Shown here: positions 53,451 to 64,000 of the stretch, in pieces
Numbering within the stretch: the stretch's first letter is position 1
Layout of the letters: every line of letters begins with the position of its first letter
NCBI GenBank assembly: GCA_026225945.1
Contig: JAMJFZ010000199.1
Span: 68,798,501 to 68,862,500, forward strand
Origin: Cricetomys ansorgei
Taxonomy: Eukaryota > Chordata > Mammalia > Rodentia > Nesomyidae
Length of the DNA: 64,000 bases
Direction of reading: 5' to 3'
Program-made: the position numbers and the translations under genes
The notes under the pieces: generated by a model
Database searches by the model: none
What the model saw: only the letters and a program-made list of their open reading frames with translations
What the model was told of the DNA's origin: nothing

Positions 53451-55106
53451 TATAGCTCCTTAGTTCAACTCATAGTGTGAACAGACTGGCATGGGAAATG
53501 CAGTAGCCTGTCACCTAAAGACCTGTCTAAAAGTTACCATAAGCCCCATAAGCCTTCAGTTTCAAGGTATAAACATCCAGTGGTTTCCTGGGCACTGAGG
53601 ATCAAAGTGTAGTCATCTGTCTCTCTTCATAGGCAGTGTGCTCAAACTGTACCAGCACAGGAAGGTGCATGGGTTTCCTAGAGGGGATAGCTAAAAAGCA
53701 TTCCATCAAGATATGAAGTAACTGTTTAGTTCCAGCAGGAACTTAGTTTAAGTTGCTTAAAGCTGCTGCTGCTTCTTTCATGTGCCACCCTTTGCTCAAC
53801 CAGTCATAGGAAAGCATTGTCATGATGCCTCTAGAACCCTTCACAGTGGCAGACAAGAAGCCAGAGCTTGGCTGCAGAAACACCTTTTATAGATTTTTTA
53901 TTGTCCAGAGTTTTGATAACTTAGAAACTCCTGGACTGGCGGTTAAAAACCCAACACTCCCTAGAGATAGCCAATTCCTACTCTGCTTAAAACCCAGAGA
54001 AGGAAAAATAGGACATGTGAGCTCAGAGGCAAACTGCCTGCTTAGCATGACCACTAGGAAACAACAGAACTATGAAAAGTAAAGCCCACAAAGAAAACTG
54101 AAGACTATTTCTGGCTAAATGCTATTTGGGTGAATTGAGTTACACATAGTTCCAGGCAAATATTTTTACATCAAAAACACTGCTAAAAAACCAATGAAAA
54201 AAACCCAATATTGTTCCTTTAGGATGGGTTTAACTACCTCTACCAGCACATAATGAAAAAAGAGATACATGCATCATCTTTATGTAGATGAAATAAGTCT
54301 ATTTCTCTTTCCTTTTGTAACATCCTATGTTAAGGGTATTCTTGCGTATATTCTAAGGGTATTATTATGTTACTCTCATCATGAACTCTGGCGTAAAGTG
54401 GAAAGCGTCAGGATTCCAGGCCAGCTGTGCACTATAACACAAGGCAGTTCAAAGGTCTGCTCTTGAGGCTTTTGAAAATGAGAATAGTTCATTGCTCTCA
54501 CTTTTCTCTTTTCAAATTTAAAGATACAGTATTAAGAAGAGTTGTGTTTGCCCATTTCTTCTCCAAGAATACCCAATGTTTCTGACAGAGCTGCTGAGAA
54601 GCCACCTGGGTGTTCTGGGCCTGATCCCCTTGGCAGTTGTACCCTAGTCCAGCTGTGTTTACTCAATATAACTGCACAAGTATGCTAATCTGTGCCACAG
54701 TAAATCCATGCTGCTCTTGTGACCTCATGAATGGACATGGAAATGGTGCCCTCAGAGCCACAGACCAACTTGCCCTGACCATGGTGAGGATGTGCTCTCT
54801 TGACTCTCACACTTTGAGATGACAACACATCACTCTGATGACTCCAGAAGAGGGCACTTTCAGTGTGCAGTCTAGGGCCCACAGTGGCCTGCTGGTCCAA
54901 TCACTGGTTCTGAGTGACCTTGAATAAACTGCTCCACTTCTGTGAACCATGGTTATCTAGTATGAAAAATGTGACCACTACTAACCTTGTGAGCTTATGA
55001 AAAATAAAAAAAAACATGGAAGTCCATCACTGTAAGTAGCAGAGGCAATATTAAATAACTATCTATACTCATCAGATTTAAGGTGTCATCCATACAATGG
55101 GCATTT

Positions 55107-55205
55107 TTTTTTTTTAAAGACAGAATCTTGTTATGTAGCCCAGGTTGGCCTTGAACTCAATCATCCCGTTTGTTTCCTTAGTGCTGGGATTACACTACCA
55201 CATGA
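55107..55205 (-). repeat. B1-like SINE
   Basis: Antisense: T11, 'gacagaatcttgttatgtag' and 'agtgctgggattacactacc'. Confidence 0.7.
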
Positions 55206-55314
55206 ATGATGCATCATTTTGTATGTCTGCACGAGTGGGTGGACATGCATGGAGGTCCAGAGGTCAACTGGTCAACTGTTGTTCCTCAGGTGCCATCCAT
55301 ATTGTTTTTATTTT

Positions 55315-55692
55315 ACTGTTTTGATACAAGGTCTCACTTTATAGCTCTGGCTGGCCTGGAACTCAACTTTGAAGAGTAGGATGGCCTTGATCTCACAGAT
55401 CCTACTGCCTCTGCCTCTGCCTCCAGAGTACTGGAATTAAAGGTGTACGCCATCATGCCTGTCCATCTTGTTGTTTTCAGACAATGTTTCTTATTGGGAC
55501 CCGAGATTCACTGATTGTGCTGAAGTAGATGGACAGCGAGGTCCAAGGATCTGACTATCTGTGCCTCCCCACTGCTTAGATTTTCAACATATGCTACCAC
55601 AACTAATTTACTGACATGAGTTCTGGAGACTGAACTCAGGCCCTCATACTTATGTCATAAGCATCTTACCAACTGACCCATCCCCCTAGCCC
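55315..55692 (-). repeat. B1 SINE with older SINE remnants
   Basis: Clear antisense B1 at 55315-55462 ('ggtctcactttatagctctg', 'tactggaattaaaggtgtac'). The next 230 bp include B3-like 'ctgaactcaggccctcatac' and 'taccaactgacccatccccc'. Confidence 0.65.
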
Positions 55693-56475
55693 CTCATTAT
55701 AAAAGCAAATGCCCCCACCCAAACAAAACAAAAACCCAAACCACTAAGACAAAATTCCACCCCTATGCTAGAGCTATTAAAATGCCAAACAATGTGTATG
55801 AGACTGAAAAGATGAAACACATACATCTTCAGCCTGTCACGCTGAGTGGGAAATGAAGAGGTTCTACCTTTAAGTGTTCTTGGTCTAGAAAATAGGGATG
55901 GGAGTAGTAGGGGTGGTGGGGCGAGCATCTCTTTCCTGTCCTCAGGGGACAAGAGGATCCAGGAGAGCCAAACAGTTATGTCTGGTGACACATCTCTAGG
56001 GAGGGAGACTGAGGAGTCCCTCCAAGAGGAAGCTTGCAGGCATGCCTGAGTCAAATGCTGTTCCTGATTTGAGGAAGGCTACAGCAGTTCTTTTATAAAC
56101 AATTCTGAACTGAAATGGGAAATACACCTTCTATGAAGCCATATTTATAAGCATGTTCAGACAACTGAGCCCCCACTTATCCCTGGCATTCTGGCTTCAT
56201 GTTTAAAACAAGGAGTGTCTCATTTATTCCCATCTGGCAAGAGGATGTTGGCATAAAGTCCCTCAAGTCTAGCATGCTTGTAGAACACTAGGAAAGAGTC
56301 CATTCAAAACGTATCTCAATCTTGAGAGGTTCAGAATATGGGATGCTGAACTCTGGGTCTACCTATAGCCCCCTCATCAACATTCCTGACCACTACAACA
56401 CAGGTGTCATGTGATAAGGACTTGGTGACTCCACCAACATGGAACAGACTATGCTGCATAGGCTTGGATGCCCAC

Positions 56476-56582
56476 CTTGACACCCTCATTGTAACTGTCC
56501 CCAGGGCTGCTGATGTTTGCCAGGCTGCTTAGGTGGCCAGGGGCTCCAGGGCGTGGTGGTTTCTTTGGTGGAGCTGCAGGAT
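56476..56582 (-). CDS. Ptk2: FAK exon, residues 869-903 (third proline-rich motif)
   Basis: A 107-nt exon from acceptor 'tgcttttccag' to donor GTGGGC. Its first two bases complete Asp868. It encodes P-A-A-P-P-K-K-P-P-R-P-G-A-P-G-H, the SH3-binding site for p130Cas, GRAF and ASAP1, then a serine-rich linker ending S-Y-N-E-G-V-K. The proline-rich core is unchanged from human, while the linker (L-S-S-L-A-N-I-S-S-P-G-D) differs from human at four or five positions as I remember it, in keeping with a flexible, less constrained region. It feeds the complexes that FAK builds at adhesions. Confidence 0.97.
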
Positions 56583-56862
56583 CTGGAAAAGCAAAAGGGT
56601 TCCCATGACAAGTAATGAGCAGACTTACAGGCACCCCCAACCCCATCACTATAGCATACAAGAGGCTCATGTTCTAAGAAGGGGCCTCTGATGATTTATG
56701 TCAGTAAGTTTAGCTTTCCAGTACTCTAGACACAGACCTAATGTGGTGAACAACATACTGGTGTGGAGAGGAAGACTGTGGGCATGACAAGGCATTCCAC
56801 TTAAATCCCACTCCTGAAAAACCGTATGTACTTCCCCACACACAATTATTTTCCTCACTTAC
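56583..56862 (-). other. Ptk2: Short Ptk2 intron (280 bp)
   Basis: Donor GTAAGT, phase 1 (the intron splits the Asp868 codon). Nothing else is visible in it; its small size contrasts with its 3-5 kb neighbours. Confidence 0.92.
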
Positions 56863-56902
56863 CTGGTTTCCCCACAGGCTGATAGATGTGCTGGTTTCCA
56901 GT
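56863..56902 (-). CDS. Ptk2: FAK exon, residues 855-867 (Tyr861)
   Basis: A 40-nt exon encoding T-G-N-Q-H-I-Y-Q-P-V-G-K-P plus the first base of Asp868, between acceptor 'cttctcccacag' and donor GTAAGTGAGG. It contains Tyr861, a major Src phosphorylation site. Thr855 replaces the Ile I recall in human. Because the exon is 40 nt, skipping it would shift the frame. Confidence 0.96.
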
Positions 56903-57474
56903 CTGTGGGAGAAGAAAAGTTCAGTCAGTGTACTGCTGTGTGCCAGATGTAACAGCCCACCTCCTCTTCCCTATCTTCTTCACCTTGAAATCTCTGCTGG
57001 AGTTTCAAGAAGCCTGGCAACCTCAGTTGGGTGTGATTAGGCAAGTAATCAATATATTTGGGAGACCCTGAGATTGAACACAATGGTCTCAAATTCTCAA
57101 CAGTTCACCATTAAAGGTCTAAAATGCCAAGCCTTCACAGTATGCATGCTGCTTAGGTTCTCCACCTCTCCTCTGGCTCATCACTCAGATAACAGAGAGG
57201 ATATAGTCAGAATAATTATAAAAGGAGAGGTCCTGGTTGTACTGGTTGTTAGATGTTCAAGAGGTAGCCTGTTTCACTGACCCCGAGGCACTGTGTTCTC
57301 ATGACCCAGTGTTATCTAGGCCACTGTACAGGCTCAGTCAAGAAATCCAATTCACAGACAATCCTGAATCTTTTTTATTCATTGATAGATAAAAAGACAG
57401 ATTTACCTAGGACAAGCCCTTCTCCAGATATACTGCCTAAAACTATATAAATGTATGCTTTTATCTGTGATTGG

Positions 57475-57565
57475 AGGGTCTTTCTACGTAGTTAGGCTGC
57501 ACTTGACCCTCCTATATCTACCTTCTAAGACCTGGGATAATAGGTACATGCTACTACATCCAACC
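57475..57565 (-). repeat. B1-like SINE remnant
   Basis: Antisense 'gggtctttctacgtagttag' and 'gacctgggataataggtaca', heavily diverged. Confidence 0.45.
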
Positions 57566-57686
57566 TCTGAAACTGCACCTGAATTAATCTATTTGCTGGG
57601 GGTATAGCCAAGGAACACTGGAGAACAACAACAACAAGACTCTACCCAAGTCTAGCTGAATGGGATGAAGCTCTTTTTAGGCTATA

Positions 57687-57752
57687 CACACACACACACA
57701 CACACACACGTACATTTATACTCATACTCATACTCATACACACACACACACG
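57687..57752. repeat. (CA)n and (ATACTC)n microsatellite
   Basis: About 13 CA units, then 'gtacatttatactcatactc' with three or four ATACTC units, then CA again. Confidence 0.93.
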
Positions 57753-57836
57753 TTTACTGCCTTATTTTCAACTGGAATGAGCTTCTTTAAAATGCTGGAG
57801 CCAAAGAATAGCACATACAATTAAAACTATTTCATG

Positions 57837-58060
57837 GCTAGGATGTAGCTCAGTTGGTAGTGTAATTCCCTAGTACCGTATCAACCACAGTGACACACGC
57901 CTGTAATCCTAGCACTTAGTAGGTAGAGGCAGAAAGACCAGAAATTTAAGGTCATCTTTGGCTACACAGCAAATCTGAGGTCATCCTTGGCTACACAGCA
58001 AAACTGAGGCAAACGCAAGATAGTCTAGAGAGACCCCCCCCTCAAAAAACAAAACAAAAA
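57837..58060 (+). repeat. B4 SINE with a 28-bp internal tandem duplication
   Basis: ID-like 'aggatgtagctcagttggta' plus B1-like 'acgcctgtaatcctagcact'. The unit starting 'ggtcatctttggctacacag' is repeated at once as 'ggtcatccttggctacacag', each ending '...caaa(t/a)ctga'. Confidence 0.75.
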
Positions 58061-58221
58061 CAAGAAAACTACAAGAACATTTCCACCCAAGATTAGTATA
58101 GTTTAATCCCTGTCCCACTCTGACCTCAAAACTGTTCCATATCCCTGCTTCAGAACCACAGCTGTTTTTAACATGTTATTTACCTCGACTTTAAAAACTT
58201 ATTTGCATATTTAAATTGTTG

Positions 58222-58515
58222 GTGTAGTGGTTTAGTGCACATCTTCCTCATAGGCTGAGGTGTTTGAATACTTGGTCCCCAGCTGGTGGCAGTGTTTGGA
58301 AGAGCTGTCACTGGAGACAGACTCTAAGAATTTATAGAGACTGAACCATTTTTAGTTTGTTCTCTCTGCTTTATGCTTGCTGTTCCAGTTGCAGTGCCTG
58401 CTGCCATGCTGGCTCTACCATTATAGACTCTAACCCTCTGGAATCGTAAGCCCACATAAATTTTCTTCCATAAACTGTCATGGTGTTTTATCACAACAAA
58501 AAAGTAACTAACTAT
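58222..58515 (+). repeat. URR1-type (hAT-Charlie) non-autonomous DNA element
   Basis: 'gtagtggtttagtgcacatc', 'gaatacttggtccccagctg', 'ctctgctttatgcttgctgt', 'catggtgttttatcacaaca' and a final 'aaaagtaactaactata'. Same family and orientation as 18392-18702. Confidence 0.65.
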
Positions 58516-58614
58516 ACTTGGTTTTTAAGATAGATTCTGCTATGTTGCCCAGACTGGGCAGGAAATCCTGAGCTTAACTGATCCTTCTGTCTCAGAATCC
58601 TTTGTTTTTAAAGA

Positions 58615-58815
58615 TTTAAAAATTTCAAAGCACACACATGCGCTCATACCTGCTCATACCTGCAGTGTATGCAGTGTACACACACATACATGTGTGACAG
58701 GTATCTGAAGACGCCAGAAGAGATCCTATTTTTGGTGATTCTGGGGAACCAACCCAGGACCTCCTGCATGTAAAGTGCATACTCTTATCACTAAACTGTG
58801 TTCCAGATTGCTCCC
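58615..58815 (-). repeat. B3 SINE
   Basis: Antisense with 'cgccagaagagatcctattt', 'gaaccaacccaggacctcct' and 'gcatactcttatcactaaac'. The tail has a small 'cctgctcatac' duplication. Confidence 0.78.
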
Positions 58816-59469
58816 TCACCCCCTTCCAACACTTGCAAACTCTTCAGGTTGGGGGAGTGAAGACTGATTCTCTGACAAATTGCTTTTACATGGTGCCTTT
58901 TATTTCACATGCCATCCACTTACTGAATGTTAAGGAAGTTATTTACTAAGCCCCTGCTCTTCTCTTGGCATTGCTGTGGGTACAAAACAGATTCTTGCCT
59001 TTTGTAGCTGACAGCAAAGTAAAGAGAGACAGTGGATACATGGGGCACATCGTAAATTCTGAGCTGAGCCCTGAGGTGAGAATACGAAATACTTTGGAAG
59101 CAGGACAGTGCCTAGGGAACATCCAGGTAGTCTGTATGGGAGGAGCCACAAAAACATGGCCAATGTGGACAGATTTTTAACAACAGTGTCTGTGGGTTAT
59201 GCTGTACTTATAGGTCCAGCAGTAATACTCACACACAGTATGAAAGCCTCTTGGTTGGGAGCTCAATGAAACCACACGGGTCTGTTCTCAGAGCACTCTG
59301 GAATCATGTAACAAGGTACACATGTGTAGAACAGAACCAGTAGGAAGTTGCATGGATTCTGTCTTAAGGGTTAGCTGTTCAAAAGACAATTCAGGTATTT
59401 CTGCCCGAACAGCCAGAAGGAAGACATCTTCCTTGAACAAGTTTTATATAACTATGGGAAAATTTAAAA

Positions 59470-59602
59470 TCATGCCCAGTATTATGTGGCACACCTGTAA
59501 ATCCCAGGAGGTATAGTTAAGGACAACTTCAACTACTAGGCGAGTTTGAGGATAGCCTTTGCTATATGAGACCCTGATTAAAAAAAGAAAAAAAAAAAAC
59601 CC
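59470..59602 (+). repeat. B1-like SINE, diverged
   Basis: 'agtattatgtggcacacctg', 'gcgagtttgaggatagcctt' and 'gctatatgagaccctgatta' with an A-rich tail. Confidence 0.55.
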
Positions 59603-59906
59603 AACTAAACCAGAAAACCAAAAAGTATAAAAAGTTAGCAAATCACAACTATGTGTGTAGCTGTTACTCTAATCCTGACAACACACAGAGCTCAGCTTAC
59701 TGCTAAAAGTCTGTATCAATAACGGGCAGTAATCTGCATCTCTGAAGAATCTGGTACAAGGCATATCTGATGGACATTATTTACAGAAGGGCCACTCTAT
59801 CTCATATCATGAATGTCAGTATGCCCAGATGTCCTACAATACAATGTGGAAGGCTCCAGCAAAGCACAACTTGAGATCAAGCTCTGGGGACAGTGCAGGT
59901 GCTTAC

Positions 59907-59969
59907 CGGACCCTGAAAACTCCCGTCCTCCCTGTCGATGCTGCCTCGAGAGAGCCTCACATCAGGTTT
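59907..59969 (-). CDS. Ptk2: FAK exon, residues 834-854 (Ser843)
   Basis: A 63-nt exon (21 codons) from acceptor 'ttaatctctag' to donor GTAAGC. It encodes K-P-D-V-R-L-S-R-G-S-I-D-R-E-D-G-S-F-Q-G-P. Ser843 (R-G-S-I-D), a known phosphoserine of FAK, is present. Phe851 stands where human has Leu. Both junctions are phase 0. The next upstream exon, which ends in the acidic/basic 'KEERFL' region, is not in the window. Confidence 0.96.
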
Positions 59970-60217
59970 CTAGAGATTAAAACAAAGGCCAAGATAATTT
60001 CATTTACTATTTGTGTTACTGACAGATTTTGGGACTTAAGTCCATTATTTTATAGCCAACTCTCACATACTGCAGCCTCAGTCTGTGTACAGTACTGGCC
60101 TCCAGCTAGTCTTCTTACCTCTATGCAACACCACCTCTGGGAGAAACACAGCATCATTGTGCTATTTATGTTCCCAAGTGGTAATTATTTCTTGGACTGT
60201 GATAACAAGTCCACGAT

Positions 60218-60302
60218 TCTTTTTCTTTTTGATGTTGGGAATGTAACCGAGACCCTTGAACATATTAAGACACATGGTCTATCAGTGAGCGTATCCTAGC
60301 CC
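60218..60302 (-). repeat. ID-like SINE
   Basis: Antisense 'gttgggaatgtaaccgagac' and 'ggtctatcagtgagcgtatc'. Confidence 0.55.
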
Positions 60303-60351
60303 AGTGTCAATCTTTAGGTGCACCTTGGATAATTTCTATCTTTCTTCTTTA

Positions 60352-60545
60352 AGTATTTTTAACTACATATTTATTTAGTGTGTATGTGCATATTCACATA
60401 CCATAGTGTATGAATGGAGGACAGGTTGTCAGAGGACAACCTGAAGGGGTTGATAATCTCCTTCTACCATGCAGCTCACAGGGATCAAACTCAGGCTGTC
60501 AGGCTTGGTACCAAATGCCTTTATCCACTGAGCCAGTTTGTGTGC
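60352..60545 (-). repeat. B3 SINE
   Basis: Antisense with 'ggttgtcagaggacaacctg', 'gatcaaactcaggctgtcag' and 'ttatccactgagccagtttg'. The palindrome 'aggttgtcagaggacaacct' is part of the family. Confidence 0.82.
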
Positions 60546-61631
60546 CCCTTTCTTTTTAATTTTTTGGGACAAGGCCCTGGATTTCTTCCTCCAGAGCCAT
60601 GCGGACTGGTCAGTGGCCCTCTGATGGCTGGAAGGGGTTCTGCTATGCATTTTGGGGTCTTGCACTGTTTTCATTGAATCTGGTTCTAGAGAGACAGCAC
60701 CAAACAGATCAGCTTCTGACTCCACAGTCATGTTGCTAGAAAATACCTAAGGCTTTCAATGCAGAGGCATTTATCCCTGGAAGCCTGTAAGGGGGCCAAG
60801 GACTGTCATAGCAGACTGTCCTCAGGCAGGCAGCCCTTTGTTACTATTCCTTAGCTCCCTCGTTGGTTTTCTTTTATCAGGATTGATTGGGTCTACTGTG
60901 TGAGAGGAACACAGTAGGCTTTCTGTAGACAGGACTTCCACATTTTAAACTTTATAAAGAGTCCCATTTTTAGTACAGTACTGTGCACACAGTAATAAGA
61001 AGCCAAGTCACTATTTTTAAGCAGTCCTCAGAAGGAAAACAAGGTTTCTTATCAAACTGTAGCTCTGCTCTGGCTGCCAGCATTCTGGCAAAGGAGTCAG
61101 TTAGCAAGAGCTTTTACAGCAATGATTCACATACCCAGGGCATCTAATAAAGGCTACAATTTTTAGCTGGAGAAAAGAGAGGGGACACAGTAAAACAGAG
61201 AGCATTTGTTGTCAAGAGGGCATGTGACCTCAGACAAGAGCTGCTGTCACCAAAATTATTCAGTGAAGGACCATGATCTGAGGAGAGTCCTCTGACATAC
61301 CCAGACACTTGGTAAATGACTCAATGGATGATAGTTGTAGCTAACAGTAGCAACCTCAAAACCTAGCATGAATTCTGGAAGCCTAAGTCTTCCAAGCAGT
61401 AGTTACTATGATCCAGTGGGAAAAATTTGGACAGAATTATGGACAGAACTAGTTAACTTTCAAGAAACAGAGTCTATCTGCTCACAGTGAGGAAGAGCGC
61501 AGTTCACAAATGCTGCCCAGCTCACCACAAGGAGTCATGGTGCATGTGAAACCTGGATAGGAATTTTTTTTAAGTATTTTTAAAATTAAAAAAAAAATCT
61601 TTTTTTAGTTTATAAAGCAGCCTTTAGTTTA

Positions 61632-61785
61632 CAAGGGCCAGTGAGGCAGTTCATCAGGTGAAAGTGCTTGCTGTGACAAACCTGAACCTGAGTGAAGGAG
61701 AGAAGCAACTTCTCAAAGTTATCTACACTCTTCACATACAACGTGCCCCCACCACATACAATAAGGAATAAAGAAGGTTGTCTTG
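61632..61785 (+). repeat. B3 SINE, internally deleted
   Basis: 'gggccagtgaggcagttcat' and 'aaagtgcttgctgtgacaaa' head, then shortened body and 'catacaataaggaataaaga' tail. Confidence 0.72.
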
Positions 61786-61822
61786 TATATTTTATTTCTT
61801 TAAAAATGTCATTTGTCTATTG

Positions 61823-61974
61823 ATTTTTTTTTCCAGACAGGGTTTCCCTATTGTAACTCTGGCTGTCCTGGAACTCACTTTGTAGACTAGGCTGTCCTTG
61901 AACTCACAGAGATTTGCCTGCCTCTGTCTCCCAAATTCTGGGATTAAAGATGTGCACTACCACTGCCTGGCTTT
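61823..61974 (-). mobile_element. B1 SINE with target-site duplication
   Basis: Full-length antisense B1 ('gacagggtttccctattgta' to 'gtgcactaccactgcctggc'). TCTATTGATTTTT occurs at 61816 and again at 61974-61986, so insertion was by the L1 machinery. Confidence 0.9.
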
Positions 61975-62699
61975 CTATTGATTTTTATTTCATCGGAATA
62001 TTGATCTATAATGGTCTACACACTCGATAAGATCCTCATTTCCTGCAGACACAGCACTCCAAGAGAAACATACTATACTCAGACTACTGGAGTACTGGAG
62101 GGCAGCTCCTGCTCTGTCTTTTAGCATGGTCTATTTAAAGTGGTTACAATCTCTAACTAGTGCCTATGATTCAGCAGTTGCAGGTGTTCAGGGACTGGAC
62201 ACAGGTGTAATGTGCTCAAGGAAGGTATATGTATGGCTCTGTGGTGCAGGAGCCCACAATACATGCAGATGAAAGCAGGTGGGAGGGGCATCCTCCACAG
62301 ACAGACAAGGAGTAGGAACAATCTGCCAAGTCAGATGCAGAAAGACAAGAAAAGGCTGAGTTAAGGTTGAGCAGTGCTTACTGATTCCAGTGCCTGGTAC
62401 CTTCTATGTTAAGCACAGGGCCTGAATGGTGATGGGAGGGAGCCCTTGGTATAATAGAGAAAACACACAAAAAATGACAGCATATTAAAGAACATTTCGT
62501 TGTGACTAAAATGGGCCAGCAGAGCTTACTTGTCTGTTACTCATCTAACAGCTTCTCTTCCCTTTGACTTGCTTGCCTCTTCCTTGTACCTCTGCATGCT
62601 CTACCCATCTCCCTTCAAGGGCTCTACATGAAAATGGATGCAACTGCAGCCAGAACTCTGAAGACAGTAAGTGGCAAGTGGCAGGAGATACTTTGATGT

Positions 62700-62738
62700 T
62701 AAAAAAAAAAAAAAAGACAGCGAGAGAGAGAGAGAGAC
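62700..62738 (+). repeat. A-run and (GA)n
   Basis: Sixteen A then 'gacagcgagagagagagaga'. Confidence 0.9.
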
Positions 62739-63544
62739 AATGTCTACTCTGTCCTACCCTGCAAGTTCTCCCTGGGGCTCTACACCTGTTTCCTCTATGA
62801 GTTTGAAAAGCACTTCTCTCAAGATTCTGTACAAAGTGCTTAACTTTCCTCTGATGACTGCTTCATTAGTTTGCCTCTTTCTCCTTACCATAGGCAAGTC
62901 CCACTGCATGTCTTACTGTTGTGCTGAGTTGCTCTTCAGTACATGGCAAGAGAGACTAGATGGGCCTGTAAGGAGCCTGAAATGGTCAGGGAGGTGTGTG
63001 GGTGGCAGGACTCAGAACTAAGAGGATCTGGTGACAGTGAATGTGGGAGAAGGCAAAGGGGCAACACCTCAGCCTTTCAGGGATAAGTATGTAATGAATA
63101 TGACATTAAAACCAAAGAGGAAGCTAATAGAGTTAGTTCAGGATCTGGTGACTTTGATGTGTTGATAAAAAAGGGGGAAGGGAACGATGTGGATAAGGGG
63201 AAGGAGGAAAGGAGACTACTTCAAAAATACCACCACCAGGATATTATCACTTAGTTGATGAACATCAACCAAAACTCTGAATGAACAAATACAAAGCCCA
63301 GCCAAGCATCTGTAAACATGTGGGATTTGTCTGCAGAAGGCAGTCAAGCCTATGAGATGCTTCCACTAGACATGGTAGGCCTTTCAAAGTTTCCTCTTAT
63401 GAGCAGAACGTTTAACACATACAGTCATGCTATATAGAGAACAGACATCTTTAAATAAAAGCAAAGAACACAAGGCAATTCTTCAGAAGAAAAACAAATA
63501 TTGTAACTAAAACTAAAAATGAAGAAAGAAAAGAAAACTTAAGG

Positions 63545-63756
63545 AGGTTTGAGACTGAGTCTCACACTATTTAGCTCAGGTGGCCAGGAACTCACAGCAA
63601 CACTCCCTCAGCCAGCTGAGTGCTAGGATTATAGGTGTTTGATTTTTTTTTCCTTCTTCCCTATACTGGGAGTGAGCCCAGCACCTTACACATGCTACTC
63701 AAACACCTTACACATGCTAGTCAAGCATCTTACCACTGAGATACACCCCCAACCAA
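63545..63756 (-). repeat. B4-type SINE with a duplicated ID core
   Basis: Antisense ID part (63655-63756) in which 'caccttacacatgctactca' is followed by a second near copy 'caccttacacatgctagtca'. The B1-like half lies at 63545-63640. Confidence 0.65.
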
Positions 63757-63863
63757 ATTTTAAATGAAAAAATTGAAAAAGCAACTCAGTTATGCATTTA
63801 GAAAATCTAAGTGTATAGGTCAAAGAAAGTCTTCACAGAGTGATTGTTAGAAGACAGAGGGCA

Positions 63864-63985
63864 AGCTAGGTATGTTGGCCTGTGATCTTGGTTACTCTGG
63901 AGGAGGAGGGTTGCAGTATTGGGATCTTCTAAGCTCTATAATAAATAAATTCAAGGCTAGCTTGGACAATTTAGTGAGACCCTGT
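63864..63985 (+). repeat. B1-like SINE
   Basis: 'gctaggtatgttggcctgtg', 'tcaaggctagcttggacaat' and 'ttagtgagaccctgta', diverged and with a poor middle. Confidence 0.6.
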
Positions 63986-64000
63986 AACAGCAGCATCTAA

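Larger units (their letters stand above)
51685..56475 (-). other. Ptk2: Ptk2 intron between residues 903 and 904, split by the microexon
   Basis: About 4.8 kb with donor GTGGGC after codon 903. The microexon lies 1.1 kb from its 3' end. The stretch 51685-53330 has no recognisable repeat, which is unusual in this window. I also see nothing in 53455-55100 and 55695-56475. Confidence 0.9.
56903..59906 (-). other. Ptk2: Ptk2 intron between residues 854 and 855
   Basis: About 3.0 kb with donor GTAAGC after codon 854, phase 0. Repeats are listed separately. I see nothing recognisable in 56905-57470 or 58820-59465. Confidence 0.92.
59970..64000 (-). other. Ptk2: Ptk2 intron upstream of residue 834 (3' part)
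   Basis: At least 4.0 kb; its donor lies beyond the right edge. I searched the minus strand for the preceding FAK exon and did not find it. I see nothing recognisable in 60550-61625, 61990-62695 or 62740-63540. Confidence 0.88.

Noticed and set aside
42100..64000. Search for Mir151, which lies in a Ptk2 intron in mammals
   Set aside because: Neither arm of the miRNA was found on the minus strand. The host intron is expected further upstream in the gene than this window reaches.
60000..64000. Next upstream FAK exon (region ending near residue 833)
   Set aside because: No minus-strand segment encodes the expected acidic coiled 'EEDQRWLEKEERFL' type sequence with splice sites, so it is outside the window.

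Overview
The window is nuclear DNA from a muroid rodent. It is dense in B1, B2/B3, ID and B4 SINEs and L1 (Lx-type) pieces, SINE families that together point to this group. Many B1 copies read 'ctctgtgagttc' where mouse B1 usually reads 'tttctgagttc', which leans towards a cricetid (hamster, vole or deer mouse), but I cannot fix the species by eye. Both protein-coding genes lie on the minus strand, head to tail, in the known mammalian order Ptk2 then Ago2.

Layout. Positions 1-24338 are the first part of Ago2 intron 1. The first Ago2 coding exon is only 22 nt (24339-24360) and sits in a CpG island at about 23550-25080 with a long G-rich plus-strand tract upstream of the start. From about 24.5 to 42.1 kb is intergenic DNA made mostly of SINEs, two L1 pieces and a solo LTR. 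From about 42120 to the right edge is the 3' end of Ptk2, which encodes focal adhesion kinase (FAK): the 3' UTR, six constitutive coding exons for residues 834-1052, and a 9-nt microexon (52768-52776) encoding Pro-Trp-Arg, the neuronal 'FAK+' insert. The residue count from the stop codon places Ser843, Tyr861, Ser910, Tyr925, Ile936, Tyr1007 and Leu1034 exactly at their published numbers, so the exon set is complete and in frame.

How the genes work: Ago2 is the small-RNA guided slicer of RISC. Ptk2 gives the cytoplasmic kinase of focal adhesions; the exons here supply its third proline-rich SH3-binding site and the FAT domain that binds paxillin and talin. They are neighbours and share a strand, but nothing here shows a shared pathway.

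The most unusual object is a miniature LTR element on the minus strand in Ago2 intron 1 (14933-15786). It has an LTR, an AA spacer, a tRNA-Lys primer-binding site that runs on into a complete 73-nt tRNA-Lys(CUU) sequence plus CCA, then a B1 SINE joined to the tRNA 5' end, then a polypurine tract and a second, partly eroded LTR. The internal region is about 240 bp with no gag or pol. The junction looks like reverse transcription that read through the whole primer tRNA and joined to B1 cDNA through seven shared bases.

Nearly all other open reading frames are chance frames in repeats or in stop-poor GC-rich DNA.
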